Shown here: positions 14,234 through 22,357 of the stretch, piece by piece | Position numbering within the stretch: position 1 is the first letter of the stretch | Layout: the number at the start of each line of letters is the position of its first letter | Source of the DNA: an uncultured Solobacterium sp. | Lineage (GTDB): Bacteria > Bacillota_I > Bacilli_A > Erysipelotrichales > Erysipelotrichaceae | NCBI GenBank assembly: GCA_900546285.1 | Contig: URCJ01000012.1 | Location: 1 to 39,294, forward strand | Direction of reading: 5' to 3' | DNA: 39,294 nucleotides | Position numbers and translations under genes: made by a program | The notes under the pieces: generated by a model | Seen by the model: the letters and a program-made list of their open reading frames with translations, nothing else | What the model was told of the DNA's origin: nothing | Database searches by the model: none

Positions 14234-15107
14234 AAACCTTAAGTTTTAAATAATTATGAAGCATCTTAACATCTAAATGTTTAGTGATATAGTTCTCTCC
14301 ATCTGATTGACATATCATATCTTCATTAGAATCAACAATAAGTTCTTTACAACGGATGGTTTCAATACCATCCTTAATTGTGGCCTTACCCTTAAGATAC
14401 TTAACTAAAGTCTTATAAGTCTTAATGCGATTAGCTTTCTTAAATAAGATAAGATCAAAATAACCATCATCAATTTGAGCCAATGGGGCAGCTTTGGCAC
14501 CATTACCATAATAAGAACCATTCATAAGACAAATGATATAGTATTCACCATCTCTGTTAACGCCATCAACAGTCATTTTTACTTTTAATGATTTTAAGAA
14601 TATCGCATTATAGATAATACTTAAAACATAGGCTGGTCCTTTAGTAATGAATGAATTTCTAATCATCTTAGAAGCGTCAAAAGTGATTTTAGCATCAATA
14701 CCAAGTGAAGTAGTATTGGCATACTTCATCACATCAGTTTGACCTATATCAATATATCTTGGTTTTACTTCGATAGTATCTTTAATGTTTTTTTCAAGTG
14801 TCTTATTAACACCACCAAAATAACGATAGAAGTCATTACCAGAACCACAAGGTATTAATCCTACAGGAATATCAGGATTAATAGAATTAACAGTCTCTAG
14901 AAAAGTACCATCACCACCCACAGAATAGATAGTTATATCTTTTTCATCATTATATTTTTCAATAATTTCTTTTGTGTGATTAGCATATTCCGTTACTTCA
15001 ATGATGTAGTTAAGCTTTTTCTCTTTACATACTTTTTCAATTAGGGGAATAGCTTTAAAAGCTGATCCTTTTCCAGATATCTTATTTATCACGAATACAT
15101 GTTTCAT
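14226..15107 (-). CDS. Diacylglycerol kinase family lipid kinase (YegS/DgkB-like)
   Basis: Lipid kinase of the DAGK catalytic family. The N-terminal domain has SGKGSAFKAIPLIE, the nucleotide-binding SVGGDGTFLETVN (about 70-82) and GLIPCGSGNDFYRYFGG; the C-terminal domain is a beta sandwich with LMNGSYYGNGAKAAPLAQIDDGYFDL. About 293 aa from the ATG at 15107 (MKHVFVINK). An upstream TTG at 15122 would sit inside the -10 hexamer and is rejected. TACAAT lies six bases before the ATG on this strand and there is no ribosome-binding site, so the mRNA is probably leaderless. It probably phosphorylates diacylglycerol in phospholipid recycling; exact substrate uncertain. Confidence 0.85.
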   Translation of the reverse strand: MKHVFVINKISGKGSAFKAIPLIEKVCKEKKLNYIIEVTEYANHTKEIIEKYNDEKDITIYSVGGDGTFLETVNSINPDIPVGLIPCGSGNDFYRYFGGVNKTLEKNIKDTIEVKPRYIDIGQTDVMKYANTTSLGIDAKITFDASKMIRNSFITKGPAYVLSIIYNAIFLKSLKVKMTVDGVNRDGEYYIICLMNGSYYGNGAKAAPLAQIDDGYFDLILFKKANRIKTYKTLVKYLKGKATIKDGIETIRCKELIVDSNEDMICQSDGENYITKHLDVKMLHNYLKLKVSK

Positions 15108-15113
15108 ATATTT

Positions 15114-15123
15114 ATTGTACAAT
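15114..15123. promoter_or_regulatory. Symmetric divergent -10 element, two leaderless genes
   Basis: The palindrome TATTGTACAATA (15113-15124, with flanking bases) supplies TACAAT on both strands. On the plus strand, TACAAT (15118-15123) is seven bases from ATG 15131. On the minus strand, TACAAT (15119-15114) is six bases from the ATG at 15107. Neither gene has a ribosome-binding site. The two promoters cannot be occupied together, so the lipid kinase and rdgB may be expressed alternately. Confidence 0.5.
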
Positions 15124-15130
15124 ATATCTT

Positions 15131-15718
15131 ATGAAAAAGATTTTAATGGCAACCGGTAATCTTCATAAGATTAGCGAAGTTAAGGATATTCTTAATTCCT
15201 TAAATGTAGAAGTAGAAATTGTTTCACCTAAACAATTAGATCCAAATTGTGATGAACCTGTCGAAGATGGCAAGACTTTTAAAGAGAATTCTTATATAAA
15301 AGCTAAATACTATCATGACTTGTTTAACTTACCAACTATTGCAGACGATAGTGGCATTTGTATAGATTACTATGATGGTGGGCCTGGTATTTATTCAGCT
15401 AGATGGATGCCTGAACTTTCATATGAAGAAAAGAACAAAAAGATTACTGATGAACTAAAGGGCTCTGATAATAGAGGAGCACAATTTGTTTGCGGCATTA
15501 CTTATATTGATGAGAATGGTAAGGTTTCTTATCATGAGGGAGTACTTGAGGGTAAGATTGCAGATGTACCATCAGGTACTAAGGGCTTTGGCTATGATCC
15601 CGTCTTTGTCATGAATGGTCAAGAACTTACTATGGCAGACTTAGGTGAAGAATTTAAGAAATATAATTCGCATCGTGCTCTAGCTTTAAGAAAGCTGGTT
15701 GAATCACTTGAAAAATAA
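15131..15718 (+). CDS. rdgB: XTP/dITP diphosphatase (RdgB/HAM1)
   Basis: House-cleaning pyrophosphatase hydrolysing ITP, dITP and XTP. Family signatures: MATGNLHKISEVKDIL at the N-terminus (ATGNxxK), ADDSGICIDYYDGGPGIYSARW (split: TIADDSGICID, GGPGIYSARW), GTKGFGYDPVF, and the C-terminal SHRALALRKL. 195 aa is typical. Predicted leaderless, with TACAAT seven bases before the ATG. It overlaps the next membrane-protein gene by 20 bases and heads a run of small genes reaching 17743. Confidence 0.93.
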   Translation: MKKILMATGNLHKISEVKDILNSLNVEVEIVSPKQLDPNCDEPVEDGKTFKENSYIKAKYYHDLFNLPTIADDSGICIDYYDGGPGIYSARWMPELSYEEKNKKITDELKGSDNRGAQFVCGITYIDENGKVSYHEGVLEGKIADVPSGTKGFGYDPVFVMNGQELTMADLGEEFKKYNSHRALALRKLVESLEK

Positions 15719-16361
15719 GTATCTTAGTATTCTTTGTGCATTATCTTTAATTATATTTACCTTTTTAAGTTGTGTTAACTATTGGCCATTTAATAAGGCT
15801 TTTTATAAGAATGAATATAAAAAGTTGGGTGTGGCTGAATATATAGGTATAAGCGAAGATGATTTAAATAAGACTACAGATATTTTACTAGGGTTTATCA
15901 AAGGGGAAAACGATTCATTAGATATAGAGTGTAAGATAAATGGCATGACCAGAGCTGTCTTCAATGATAAAGAGAAGACTCATATGATTGATGTTAAGAA
16001 TCTATATGATGGAGCTATCATTGTTCGAAATGTTTCGTTTGCCATCTTTATCTTAAGCTTTATCTATATTGGAAGAAGTAAGGAATTATTTATAGGCTAT
16101 AAGTATTCATTATCACTAGTAGGACTAATAATAGCTTTCTTATTGTTGTTTTGCTTAATTGACTTTGAAGGTTTTTGGCTAGGTTTCCACCATCTCTTCT
16201 TTCCATTTAATGATCTATATATATTAGATCCTAGATACGATATTCTAGTGATGATGGTGCCAGAAGGTTTCTTCTTTGATTTGTGTATTTTAATTGTTAT
16301 GTCAACTAGTGTGATACTAGTTGGTTTATATTTTGTTTTGAGGAAGTTTTTAAATGATTAA
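15699..16361 (+). CDS. TIGR01906/DUF1461 family integral membrane protein
   Basis: About 217-220 aa. An N-terminal helix (YLSILCALSLIIFTFLSCV) is followed by an extracellular segment with the family features NYWPFNKAFYKNEYKKLGV, EDDLNKTTDILLGFIKG and the highly typical FNDKEKTHMIDVKNLYDGAIIVR. Three more helices come after that. Function unknown for the family. Starts are non-ATG: TTG 15699 or TTG 15708, both inside the end of rdgB, so translation is coupled. Its 3' end overlaps trmL by eight bases. Confidence 0.8.
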   Translation: MNHLKNKYLSILCALSLIIFTFLSCVNYWPFNKAFYKNEYKKLGVAEYIGISEDDLNKTTDILLGFIKGENDSLDIECKINGMTRAVFNDKEKTHMIDVKNLYDGAIIVRNVSFAIFILSFIYIGRSKELFIGYKYSLSLVGLIIAFLLLFCLIDFEGFWLGFHHLFFPFNDLYILDPRYDILVMMVPEGFFFDLCILIVMSTSVILVGLYFVLRKFLND

Positions 16362-16860
16362 TATTGTCTTATACCAACCTGAGAAGCCTGCAAATACAGG
16401 CAATATCGTAAGAACTTGTATGTGCTTTGATATGAAGTTACATATTATTGGACCAATTACTTTTTCTTTCGATGATAAGTATTTAAAAAGAGCTGAAATG
16501 GATTATGTAAAGGATTGTGATATATCTTTCTATGATTCTTATGAAGACTTTTTAAGTAAAAATTATAAGGGACAATTTGTATATTTATCTAGATATGGTC
16601 TAGATACTTTTGATCATTGTAAGTTTAATACTGAAGCTGATATTTATATCATGTTCGGTAAAGAGTCTACTGGTATTCCAAAAGAAATATTAAAGGATCA
16701 CTTAGATTCAACTTATAGACTTCCTATGAAGGCTGATGCGAGAAGTTTGAATTTATCAAATTGTGTCGCAATCTGTGCTTTTGAAGCTTGTAAACAAACA
16801 GGATTTGAAAGACTAAGTAAAGTTGAAGTTATCAAGGGTGCTGACTGGTTACTTAAGTAG
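16354..16860 (+). CDS. trmL: tRNA (cytidine/uridine-34-2'-O)-methyltransferase TrmL
   Basis: SPOUT methyltransferase for the wobble position of tRNA-Leu. Motifs: VLYQPEKPANTGNIVRTC at the N-terminus, HIIGPITFSFDDKYLKRAEMDYV, FGKESTGIP and the knot RLPMKADARSLNLSNCVAI. The 168-aa length is slightly long for TrmL (about 155-165). GAGG lies about ten bases upstream inside the membrane-protein gene. Overlapping coding with the neighbours indicates one transcript. Confidence 0.93.
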   Translation: MINIVLYQPEKPANTGNIVRTCMCFDMKLHIIGPITFSFDDKYLKRAEMDYVKDCDISFYDSYEDFLSKNYKGQFVYLSRYGLDTFDHCKFNTEADIYIMFGKESTGIPKEILKDHLDSTYRLPMKADARSLNLSNCVAICAFEACKQTGFERLSKVEVIKGADWLLK

Positions 16861-16868
16861 TTTTGGTT

Positions 16869-16874
16869 TATAAT
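16869..16874 (+). promoter_or_regulatory. -10 element of a probable leaderless gene
   Basis: Perfect TATAAT, six bases before ATG 16881, with no ribosome-binding site. It lies nine bases after the trmL stop. No good -35. Confidence 0.5.
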
Positions 16875-16880
16875 GTTTTT

Positions 16881-17282
16881 ATGCAGTTTAAAAGAGCGAC
16901 ATTAGTAATTTGTGTTATTTGTTTAACTATTGGTTCATATTTGTTTATGAATCGTAATTATGATTCTTTATCTAGATATCCATATGGCACAAGTGAAGAG
17001 AGGGCATTAATAAAGAAGTATTTGGATGAAAGAGAGATCAAATATATTATTGATTATTCTATTGATCCAATCTATTTTATAAGATATTGTACATATCCTG
17101 GTTTTTTAGCTTACCATACAAGTTATTATAATGAGGCAGCTGAGCATTTTATTTTCTTAAATGATTATGAGATTGTCGATATAGTAGAAAGATTATTGGA
17201 TAAGCATATTGATATGGAATGGGCTTATGAAGAATATGCATATCATCATTATGATGGTTTAATTAAGGAACTTACAAAATGA
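16881..17282 (+). CDS. Hypothetical protein with N-terminal membrane anchor
   Basis: 133 aa from ATG 16881 (MQFKRATLVICVICLTIGSY). A TTG at 16863 would place the -10 hexamer inside the gene and is rejected. One N-terminal helix (about 6-23), then a soluble part rich in Tyr, Asp and Glu (RALIKKYLDEREIKYIIDYS, HIDMEWAYEEYAYHHYDG). No domain recognised. The stop overlaps the phosphodiesterase start (ATGA). Likely leaderless. Confidence 0.6.
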   Translation: MQFKRATLVICVICLTIGSYLFMNRNYDSLSRYPYGTSEERALIKKYLDEREIKYIIDYSIDPIYFIRYCTYPGFLAYHTSYYNEAAEHFIFLNDYEIVDIVERLLDKHIDMEWAYEEYAYHHYDGLIKELTK

Positions 17283-17743
17283 AGATAGTTGTATGTAGCG
17301 ATAATCATTATAACTTTGATGTCTTAGACAAAATCCTAGCTGATAATCCTGACGGGGATTATTATTGGCATTTGGGTGATTCTGAGGCTAATGAAGAAAA
17401 GGATATTTATCCTTTTGTCTCAGTTAGGGGTAATAATGATTATTTGAATTTACCCTTATTTAAGATTTTTGAAGTAGGTGGTCACCGTTTCTTTTTAACC
17501 CATGGCCATCGTTATTTACGTAGTGATTTCTATGGTTTATATGAGGCTGCCATACAAAATAACTGCGATGTCTTATTATATGGCCATACACACATGTTTT
17601 CTGATTATAGCTATGAGGGGGTTAGGTTTTTAAATCCTGGCTCATGTCGCTTAAATAGGGATGGTACACCACCTTCATATATGATTATTAATATTGATGA
17701 TGATCATAATATTGATGTTGAAAGGGTCGATATTAAGAAGTAA
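17279..17743 (+). CDS. YfcE/MJ0936-type metallophosphoesterase
   Basis: Calcineurin-like phosphodiesterase of 154 aa. Metal-binding motifs in order: SDNHYN (about 7-12, D then H), HLGDSE (about 31-36), RGNND (about 50-54), THGHRY (about 75-80), YGHTHMF (about 101-107). This is the YfcE/YsnB pattern. The in vivo substrate is not established for this family. It overlaps the upstream gene by four bases and ends just before a terminator. Confidence 0.88.
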   Translation: MKIVVCSDNHYNFDVLDKILADNPDGDYYWHLGDSEANEEKDIYPFVSVRGNNDYLNLPLFKIFEVGGHRFFLTHGHRYLRSDFYGLYEAAIQNNCDVLLYGHTHMFSDYSYEGVRFLNPGSCRLNRDGTPPSYMIINIDDDHNIDVERVDIKK

Positions 17744-17744
17744 A

Positions 17745-17769
17745 AGTCATACATAGGTATGATTTTTTT
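17745..17769 (+). terminator. Rho-independent terminator after the phosphodiesterase gene
   Basis: 8-bp stem AGTCATAC / GTATGATT with one G-U pair, loop ATAG, then a run of seven Ts. Confidence 0.8.
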
Positions 17770-17810
17770 AATGGTGTCAAAAGATATAATTTCCTTGAAG
17801 GAGGAATTAT

Positions 17811-19481
17811 ATGAAAAGGTTTTTAATTATCTTACTAGCTTTATTTATGATAACTGCTTGTAATAATAACACAAATACTGATGATACTATTGATGATCCA
17901 ATAGTTGTAGATAATAAGGTTAAGGATTTTGATTTGGCTTTTCTTAAGTTAGAAAACAAGGAAACTAATTTAATCTATTCGCCATTATCGATTAAATATT
18001 GTCTAGCAATCTTAAGTGAAGGGGCAAACGGTAATACCAAGAAACAAATTGATAATGTTTTAGATGGATATGAACCAAAGACTTATACTAATAGTAAACA
18101 TTTATCATTGGCTAATTTGGTTGCGATTAAAGATGATATAGAGGTTAATCCCGAATTTGAAGAAGTATTAGGTGATAAATATCAAATAGGGGTAACAAAG
18201 GAATCGTTTAGCGATCCTACTAATATTAATAATTGGATTAATAAGAAAACTTTTGGGATGATTGATAATTATATCGATTCTTTTGATTCTAGTTTAAGAT
18301 TTTTAATTATTAATGCTTTAGCGATTGATATGGATTGGATTAACAAGATTCAGAATGATTTTTATTATAGAGGTGATCATATTTATTATGGAAAACGTAT
18401 TTATCAGTATGCTGATGGAATTTATACACCGATGGCCTTTAATGGAAAGATTGTAAAGGGTACTGAGTTTACTACAGTTGCGAATAAGTATGACATTTTA
18501 AATGATCTAGGTGAATTAAATATTAGAAATACGGTTGGAAATGATTTATATTATAAACTTTTGGAAGATGAAGATATTTATAGTGATATGTCTTACTATT
18601 ATGGCAGTGATGATATCGATACTATTGTCTATAATTATTTAGATCAGTATATAGATGAACTAGATCAAAATTATCAATTCTTTGAAAGTTCAACTGACTA
18701 TTACTATTATGTAGATGATTCAATTAAGGTTTTTGCGAAAGATTTGAAGGATTATGATGGTACTCAGTTCCAATTTGTAAGTATCTTGCCAAAGAAAGAA
18801 ACTTTAAATAATTATATTAGTAAGTTATCACTTGATGAGGTTAATAATCTAATAAGTAAAGTAAAAGCACCTAACTATGATGATTATGAAGAAGGATGTA
18901 TCACTGAGGTAAAAGGATTCTTTCCGACTTTCAAGTTTGATTGCGATTTGGATTTAAATGAAGATTTAAAGAAACTAGGTATTACTGATATTTTTGATGT
19001 TAATAAGGCTGATTTCTCTAAGATGGTGGGTGAAGAATCGATTACGGTAGATACTAAACATAAGTCAACGATTGAATTATCAAATGATGGTATTAAGGCT
19101 GCTGCTATAACTGAACTAGGTGGTTATGGTGCTGGTGGTCATTATGATTATCTAAATAGTGTCCCTGTTAAATATATTGACTTGAGATTTGATGATCCGT
19201 TCTTGTTCCTAATTAAAAACAAGGATACAAATGAAATATGGTTTGTTGGTACCTTATATGAAGCAGAAGAAGATAAGGCTAGATTAACATCTGAAGTTGA
19301 AGGTCTTATTATTAGAGAGGCTCCTTCAAATAATGCGAGAAACATAGGATTTTTGGGATATTATGAATCTTATGAAGCAAGTGGTAATGTAAAGAAGAAT
19401 GACGGCTACACTTGGTATGAACTAAAAAGTGGTGGTTGGGTAGCTGATGACGGTAAGAGTTTAACTATTTGGAAAAGTTAA
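17811..19481 (+). CDS. Serpin-domain lipoprotein with C-terminal SH3-like domain
   Basis: 556 aa. The lipoprotein signal is MKRFLIILLALFMITAC (Cys 17). Serpin landmarks: NLIYSPLSIKYCLAILSEGANGNTKKQI (split: SPLSIKYCLAIL, EGANGNT) near residue 55; the hinge KSTIELSNDGIKAAAIT (about 418-434), which keeps the small-residue stretch of inhibitory serpins; and the C-terminal DDPFLFLIKNKDTNEIWFVG. Between about 200 and 330 there is a long Tyr/Asp-rich insertion. An SH3b-like domain follows (about 490-556, LIIREAPSNNARNIGFLGYY, WYELKSGGWV). Strong AAGGAGG site; TATAAT at 17785-17790. It probably traps host or rival serine proteases at the cell surface; target unknown. Confidence 0.8.
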   Translation: MKRFLIILLALFMITACNNNTNTDDTIDDPIVVDNKVKDFDLAFLKLENKETNLIYSPLSIKYCLAILSEGANGNTKKQIDNVLDGYEPKTYTNSKHLSLANLVAIKDDIEVNPEFEEVLGDKYQIGVTKESFSDPTNINNWINKKTFGMIDNYIDSFDSSLRFLIINALAIDMDWINKIQNDFYYRGDHIYYGKRIYQYADGIYTPMAFNGKIVKGTEFTTVANKYDILNDLGELNIRNTVGNDLYYKLLEDEDIYSDMSYYYGSDDIDTIVYNYLDQYIDELDQNYQFFESSTDYYYYVDDSIKVFAKDLKDYDGTQFQFVSILPKKETLNNYISKLSLDEVNNLISKVKAPNYDDYEEGCITEVKGFFPTFKFDCDLDLNEDLKKLGITDIFDVNKADFSKMVGEESITVDTKHKSTIELSNDGIKAAAITELGGYGAGGHYDYLNSVPVKYIDLRFDDPFLFLIKNKDTNEIWFVGTLYEAEEDKARLTSEVEGLIIREAPSNNARNIGFLGYYESYEASGNVKKNDGYTWYELKSGGWVADDGKSLTIWKS

Positions 19482-19500
19482 AAGATGCCTTACGCATCTT
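19482..19500. terminator. Bidirectional hairpin between convergent serpin and mgtC genes
   Basis: Perfect 7-bp stem AAGATGC (19482-19488) / GCATCTT (19494-19500), loop CTTAC. The minus-strand reading is followed by TTTTAACTTTT, so it serves best as the terminator of the mgtC operon. Confidence 0.65.
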
Positions 19501-19501
19501 A

Positions 19502-20212
19502 CTATCTTAATTCTTCAATATGATAGATATAATCTAGAGAACTAAGGGCTTCAATTATTTCCTTATGAGACTTATATCTTTGTAGAGTTTCTGAGAATAT
19601 CGTGAAAGTAATAGTATAAACACTTAAGCCTGAGCCAACATATGCTTGGTTAGCTTCAATATCATCAATTCTAAGTCCTAATTTTCTACTAACAGTAACG
19701 AAGTCTCTAAGATAGTTACTGTTTTTTAGTTCTAGATGGATTTCAAAGTGATTTGAACGATTGTTTAAATAGACTTCAATAGTAGAGAACCAAGTAAGAA
19801 TACATAAGAATAATAAGTAAACAACAATGCTTATAGTATATTGACCACTGCCTACAATAAAGCCTAAGAATGAACAAAACCATAGGGCAGCTGAGGTGGT
19901 TAGTCCTTTTATTTGACTACGAGAACTAAATACTATGGAATTACTAGAAAGGATGGCTGTTGCGATTATAGTTGCACATGAAAGATATGGTATCTTTGTT
20001 TCCATATATAGGTCTAGCAACATACATATACATGATGAAAAAGATATAAGCACAAAGGTTCTAAGTCCTGCTGAGTGTCTTTTACTTGATCTTTCATAAC
20101 CTACAGTAGCAGTTAGGATAATGACTATTAATAGTCTTAAAATCATTGAATAGATATTTATTTCACTTGACCAGTTTCCTAATAATTTAGCTATGGGATC
20201 TATATATAACAT
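19502..20212 (-). CDS. MgtC/SapB family membrane protein
   Basis: 236 aa. The N-terminal half has four to five helices with the MgtC signature (TATVGYERSSKRHSAGLRTF, about 36-55, then VLISFSSCICML). The C-terminal half is a cytoplasmic ACT-like domain (FEIHLELKNSNYLRDFVTVS onward). MgtC proteins affect growth at low magnesium and, in some bacteria, inhibit the F-type ATPase; the role here is not shown. Start ATG overlaps the antiporter stop (TAATG), so the two are coupled. Confidence 0.85.
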   Translation of the reverse strand: MLYIDPIAKLLGNWSSEINIYSMILRLLIVIILTATVGYERSSKRHSAGLRTFVLISFSSCICMLLDLYMETKIPYLSCATIIATAILSSNSIVFSSRSQIKGLTTSAALWFCSFLGFIVGSGQYTISIVVYLLFLCILTWFSTIEVYLNNRSNHFEIHLELKNSNYLRDFVTVSRKLGLRIDDIEANQAYVGSGLSVYTITFTIFSETLQRYKSHKEIIEALSSLDYIYHIEELR

Positions 20213-21642
20213 TAATGAATGCCTCTCTTTCTATAATATGGATTTATCATCTTAGCATAATGTTCATCAGCCGCTTCATTATAAGCTTTCTCATCTTCAT
20301 AAAATGGGTCATCATGCTTAGGTAGCTGTTCTTGGATTGCTTGTATTCTATCGATTAAGATTTCTACATCGGATTTACTATTATCTACATCGGGCACCAA
20401 GTCTTCTAATTTATCTGAATATGACTTAGATAAATAAAGCGATAACTTAGCACAAGCTGGTCCAATTAGCTCATAGAGGATACTTGAAGATAAGATTACT
20501 GTTTCTAGAATTACTCCTTCTTCTCCTCCTAAAGTTCTAGCACCCATTGCCGCTAAACCAATGGCTACACCGGCTTGAGGAATTAGGGCTAGGCCTAGAT
20601 AATTTCTTACTAGTTTATCTTTCTTTACAAGTAAACAGCCAATATAGGCTCCAAGATATTTACCAATGATTCTTACAAAGAAATAGATGATACCGATTGT
20701 AAGTAAAGATACAGAACCAATACTGTCTGATGTGTTAAATAGGGCAGCTAAGTCAAAATTAACACCTGATCTTACAAAGAATAATAGAAGTATTGGCGGA
20801 TTGAAATAGTTTAATTGTTTAAATAATCTTTCATCATCAGTAAGATTAATATAAATCATAGACATTGACATACATCCAAGTAGTGGCGATACATCCAAAA
20901 GGGCACAAATACCACAGAAGGCAAATAGTAGGGCAATAGATACAATTAAACGATTATCGGTTGATCTTTCATGTAGGATTATTTTTAAAAGGATTCCAAA
21001 TATTCCTCCTAATCCAAACACAAATATATTCAATAGTATAGGTTTAACGATATTAATAAATTGAAAGTTTCCAGTTATAGAAGCTAGGGAAATTGATATA
21101 GCTATACTATAAGCTAATAGTCCTACCACATCATCTAAGGCTACTACTTGAAGTAAGGTCTCTACAAAGTCACCTTTGGCGTGTGTCTGTCTTATTGTCA
21201 TAACGGTTGATGCTGGGGCTGTAGCACTAGCTAGAGCAGCTAGGACAGCTGAAAAGTTTAGGTCTAGTCCTAATATAAAGTAAGCAACAACAAATACTAG
21301 TATTGAAGCTAAACATGCTTCAAAGATAGTTATTATTAATACTTTAGTGCCACTTTTTTTAAGTGTTGAAAATTTAAAGAATTCACCAGTACTAAAGGCT
21401 ATAAAGGCTAGGGCAATATCTGCGATAAAGCTTGTGCCTTCTACAAATGATTTAGGTATTAGATTAAGACAATAGGGACCTATTAAAATGCCTGCAACAA
21501 TATAGGCGGTGACATTTGGCAATCTTAATGGCTTAGTAATGCGTGTCATTAAAAAACCCGATATCAGTATAAGCGCAATCGAGATAATAATTATAGATAC
21601 ATTAGATGTTATGTTTAACATCTCATAAAGTGGGGTTAACAT
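20212..21642 (-). CDS. Monovalent cation:proton antiporter (CPA2/Kef type)
   Basis: 476 aa, about twelve membrane helices (for example IIIISIALILISGFLMTRI and the helix with SATAPASTVMTIRQTHAKG). GCMSMSMIYIN and RSGVNFDLAALF are typical of the CPA2 Na+/H+-exchanger core. The C-terminal tail of about 70 residues is charged and lacks the TrkA-N domain found in KefB/C. Ribosome-binding site GGAAGGAAGGG precedes the ATG at 21642. The downstream partner is the MgtC-family gene. A cre-like palindrome lies 41 bases upstream, in the divergent region shared with the acetyltransferase. Confidence 0.85.
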   Translation of the reverse strand: MLTPLYEMLNITSNVSIIIISIALILISGFLMTRITKPLRLPNVTAYIVAGILIGPYCLNLIPKSFVEGTSFIADIALAFIAFSTGEFFKFSTLKKSGTKVLIITIFEACLASILVFVVAYFILGLDLNFSAVLAALASATAPASTVMTIRQTHAKGDFVETLLQVVALDDVVGLLAYSIAISISLASITGNFQFINIVKPILLNIFVFGLGGIFGILLKIILHERSTDNRLIVSIALLFAFCGICALLDVSPLLGCMSMSMIYINLTDDERLFKQLNYFNPPILLLFFVRSGVNFDLAALFNTSDSIGSVSLLTIGIIYFFVRIIGKYLGAYIGCLLVKKDKLVRNYLGLALIPQAGVAIGLAAMGARTLGGEEGVILETVILSSSILYELIGPACAKLSLYLSKSYSDKLEDLVPDVDNSKSDVEILIDRIQAIQEQLPKHDDPFYEDEKAYNEAADEHYAKMINPYYRKRGIH

Positions 21643-21682
21643 AAGCTTCCCTTCCTTCCTAAATAATATTTTATCACAAAAT

Positions 21683-21696
21683 AGAAAGCGCTTTCA
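21683..21696. promoter_or_regulatory. Catabolite-responsive element (cre)-like palindrome
   Basis: AGAAAGCGCTTTCA contains the perfect palindrome GAAAGCGCTTTC and matches the Firmicute CcpA site TGAAAGCGCTTTCA in all but the first base. It lies between the divergent antiporter-mgtC operon and the acetyltransferase, 15 bases before the latter's -10, where CcpA could repress or activate either direction. Confidence 0.65.
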
Positions 21697-21711
21697 TTTT
21701 AATTGATAGTT

Positions 21712-21717
21712 TATAAT
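21712..21717 (+). promoter_or_regulatory. -10 element of the probable leaderless acetyltransferase gene
   Basis: Perfect TATAAT six bases before ATG 21724. No ribosome-binding site and no good -35; the cre-like site occupies the -35 region. Confidence 0.5.
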
Positions 21718-21723
21718 GGGTAC

Positions 21724-22308
21724 ATGAACCCGATTGATATTATTAAGAGAAATGAAAAATATGCGAGTGGTTATCTAAAAACACCTGTAGATAAACAAAG
21801 ACATGCTAAGGAATTATGCTTTAAGTATAACAATGCTTCTGTAGATGAAAGGGAAGGTATTTTAAAGGAACTATTGGGTACTTATAATAATTCGGTCAAT
21901 ATTGAACCAAGTTTTCATTGTGATTATGGTTTTAATATTCATTTTCATGGTTTTGCGCTATTAAATTATAATTGCGTTATTTTAGATACTTCTCCTGTAA
22001 ATATTGGAAACGGCGTCTTTATTGCCCCTGGTGTTTGTATAGCTTGTTCAGGGCATGCGATTGATCCTATACAAAGAAGTCGTGGTATTGGCACTTCTGC
22101 TCCAATTACAGTTGAAGATAATGTTTGGATTGGAGCAAACACAACCGTTTGTGGTGGTGTTACTATTGGTTCTAATTCAGTGGTTGGAGCAGGTAGTGTG
22201 GTTAATCATGATATTCCAAGTGGGGTAGTAGCAGCTGGTGTTCCTTGCAAGGTGATTAGAAAAATTAGTGATAAGGACAAAATTGATTCTTCAGAAATCT
22301 TGTTTTAG
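21724..22308 (+). CDS. maa: Maltose/galactoside O-acetyltransferase family protein
   Basis: 194 aa from ATG 21724 (MNPIDIIKRNEKYASGYLKT); a TTG at 21703 would lie upstream of the -10 and is rejected. The N-terminal Mac domain (about 5-60) and the left-handed beta-helix hexapeptide repeats (about 75-185) are clear: NIGNGVFIAPGVCIACSGHA (catalytic His in the SGHAID motif), RSRGIGTSAPITVEDNVWIG, GGVTIGSNSVVGAGSVV. It acetylates a sugar using acetyl-CoA; the physiological acceptor is unknown. The cre-like site upstream fits carbon-source control. Confidence 0.85.
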   Translation: MNPIDIIKRNEKYASGYLKTPVDKQRHAKELCFKYNNASVDEREGILKELLGTYNNSVNIEPSFHCDYGFNIHFHGFALLNYNCVILDTSPVNIGNGVFIAPGVCIACSGHAIDPIQRSRGIGTSAPITVEDNVWIGANTTVCGGVTIGSNSVVGAGSVVNHDIPSGVVAAGVPCKVIRKISDKDKIDSSEILF

Positions 22309-22357
22309 TTGTGACATAGATGATACTATTTTCTAGTATGTTTATAGGAGTGTTATT

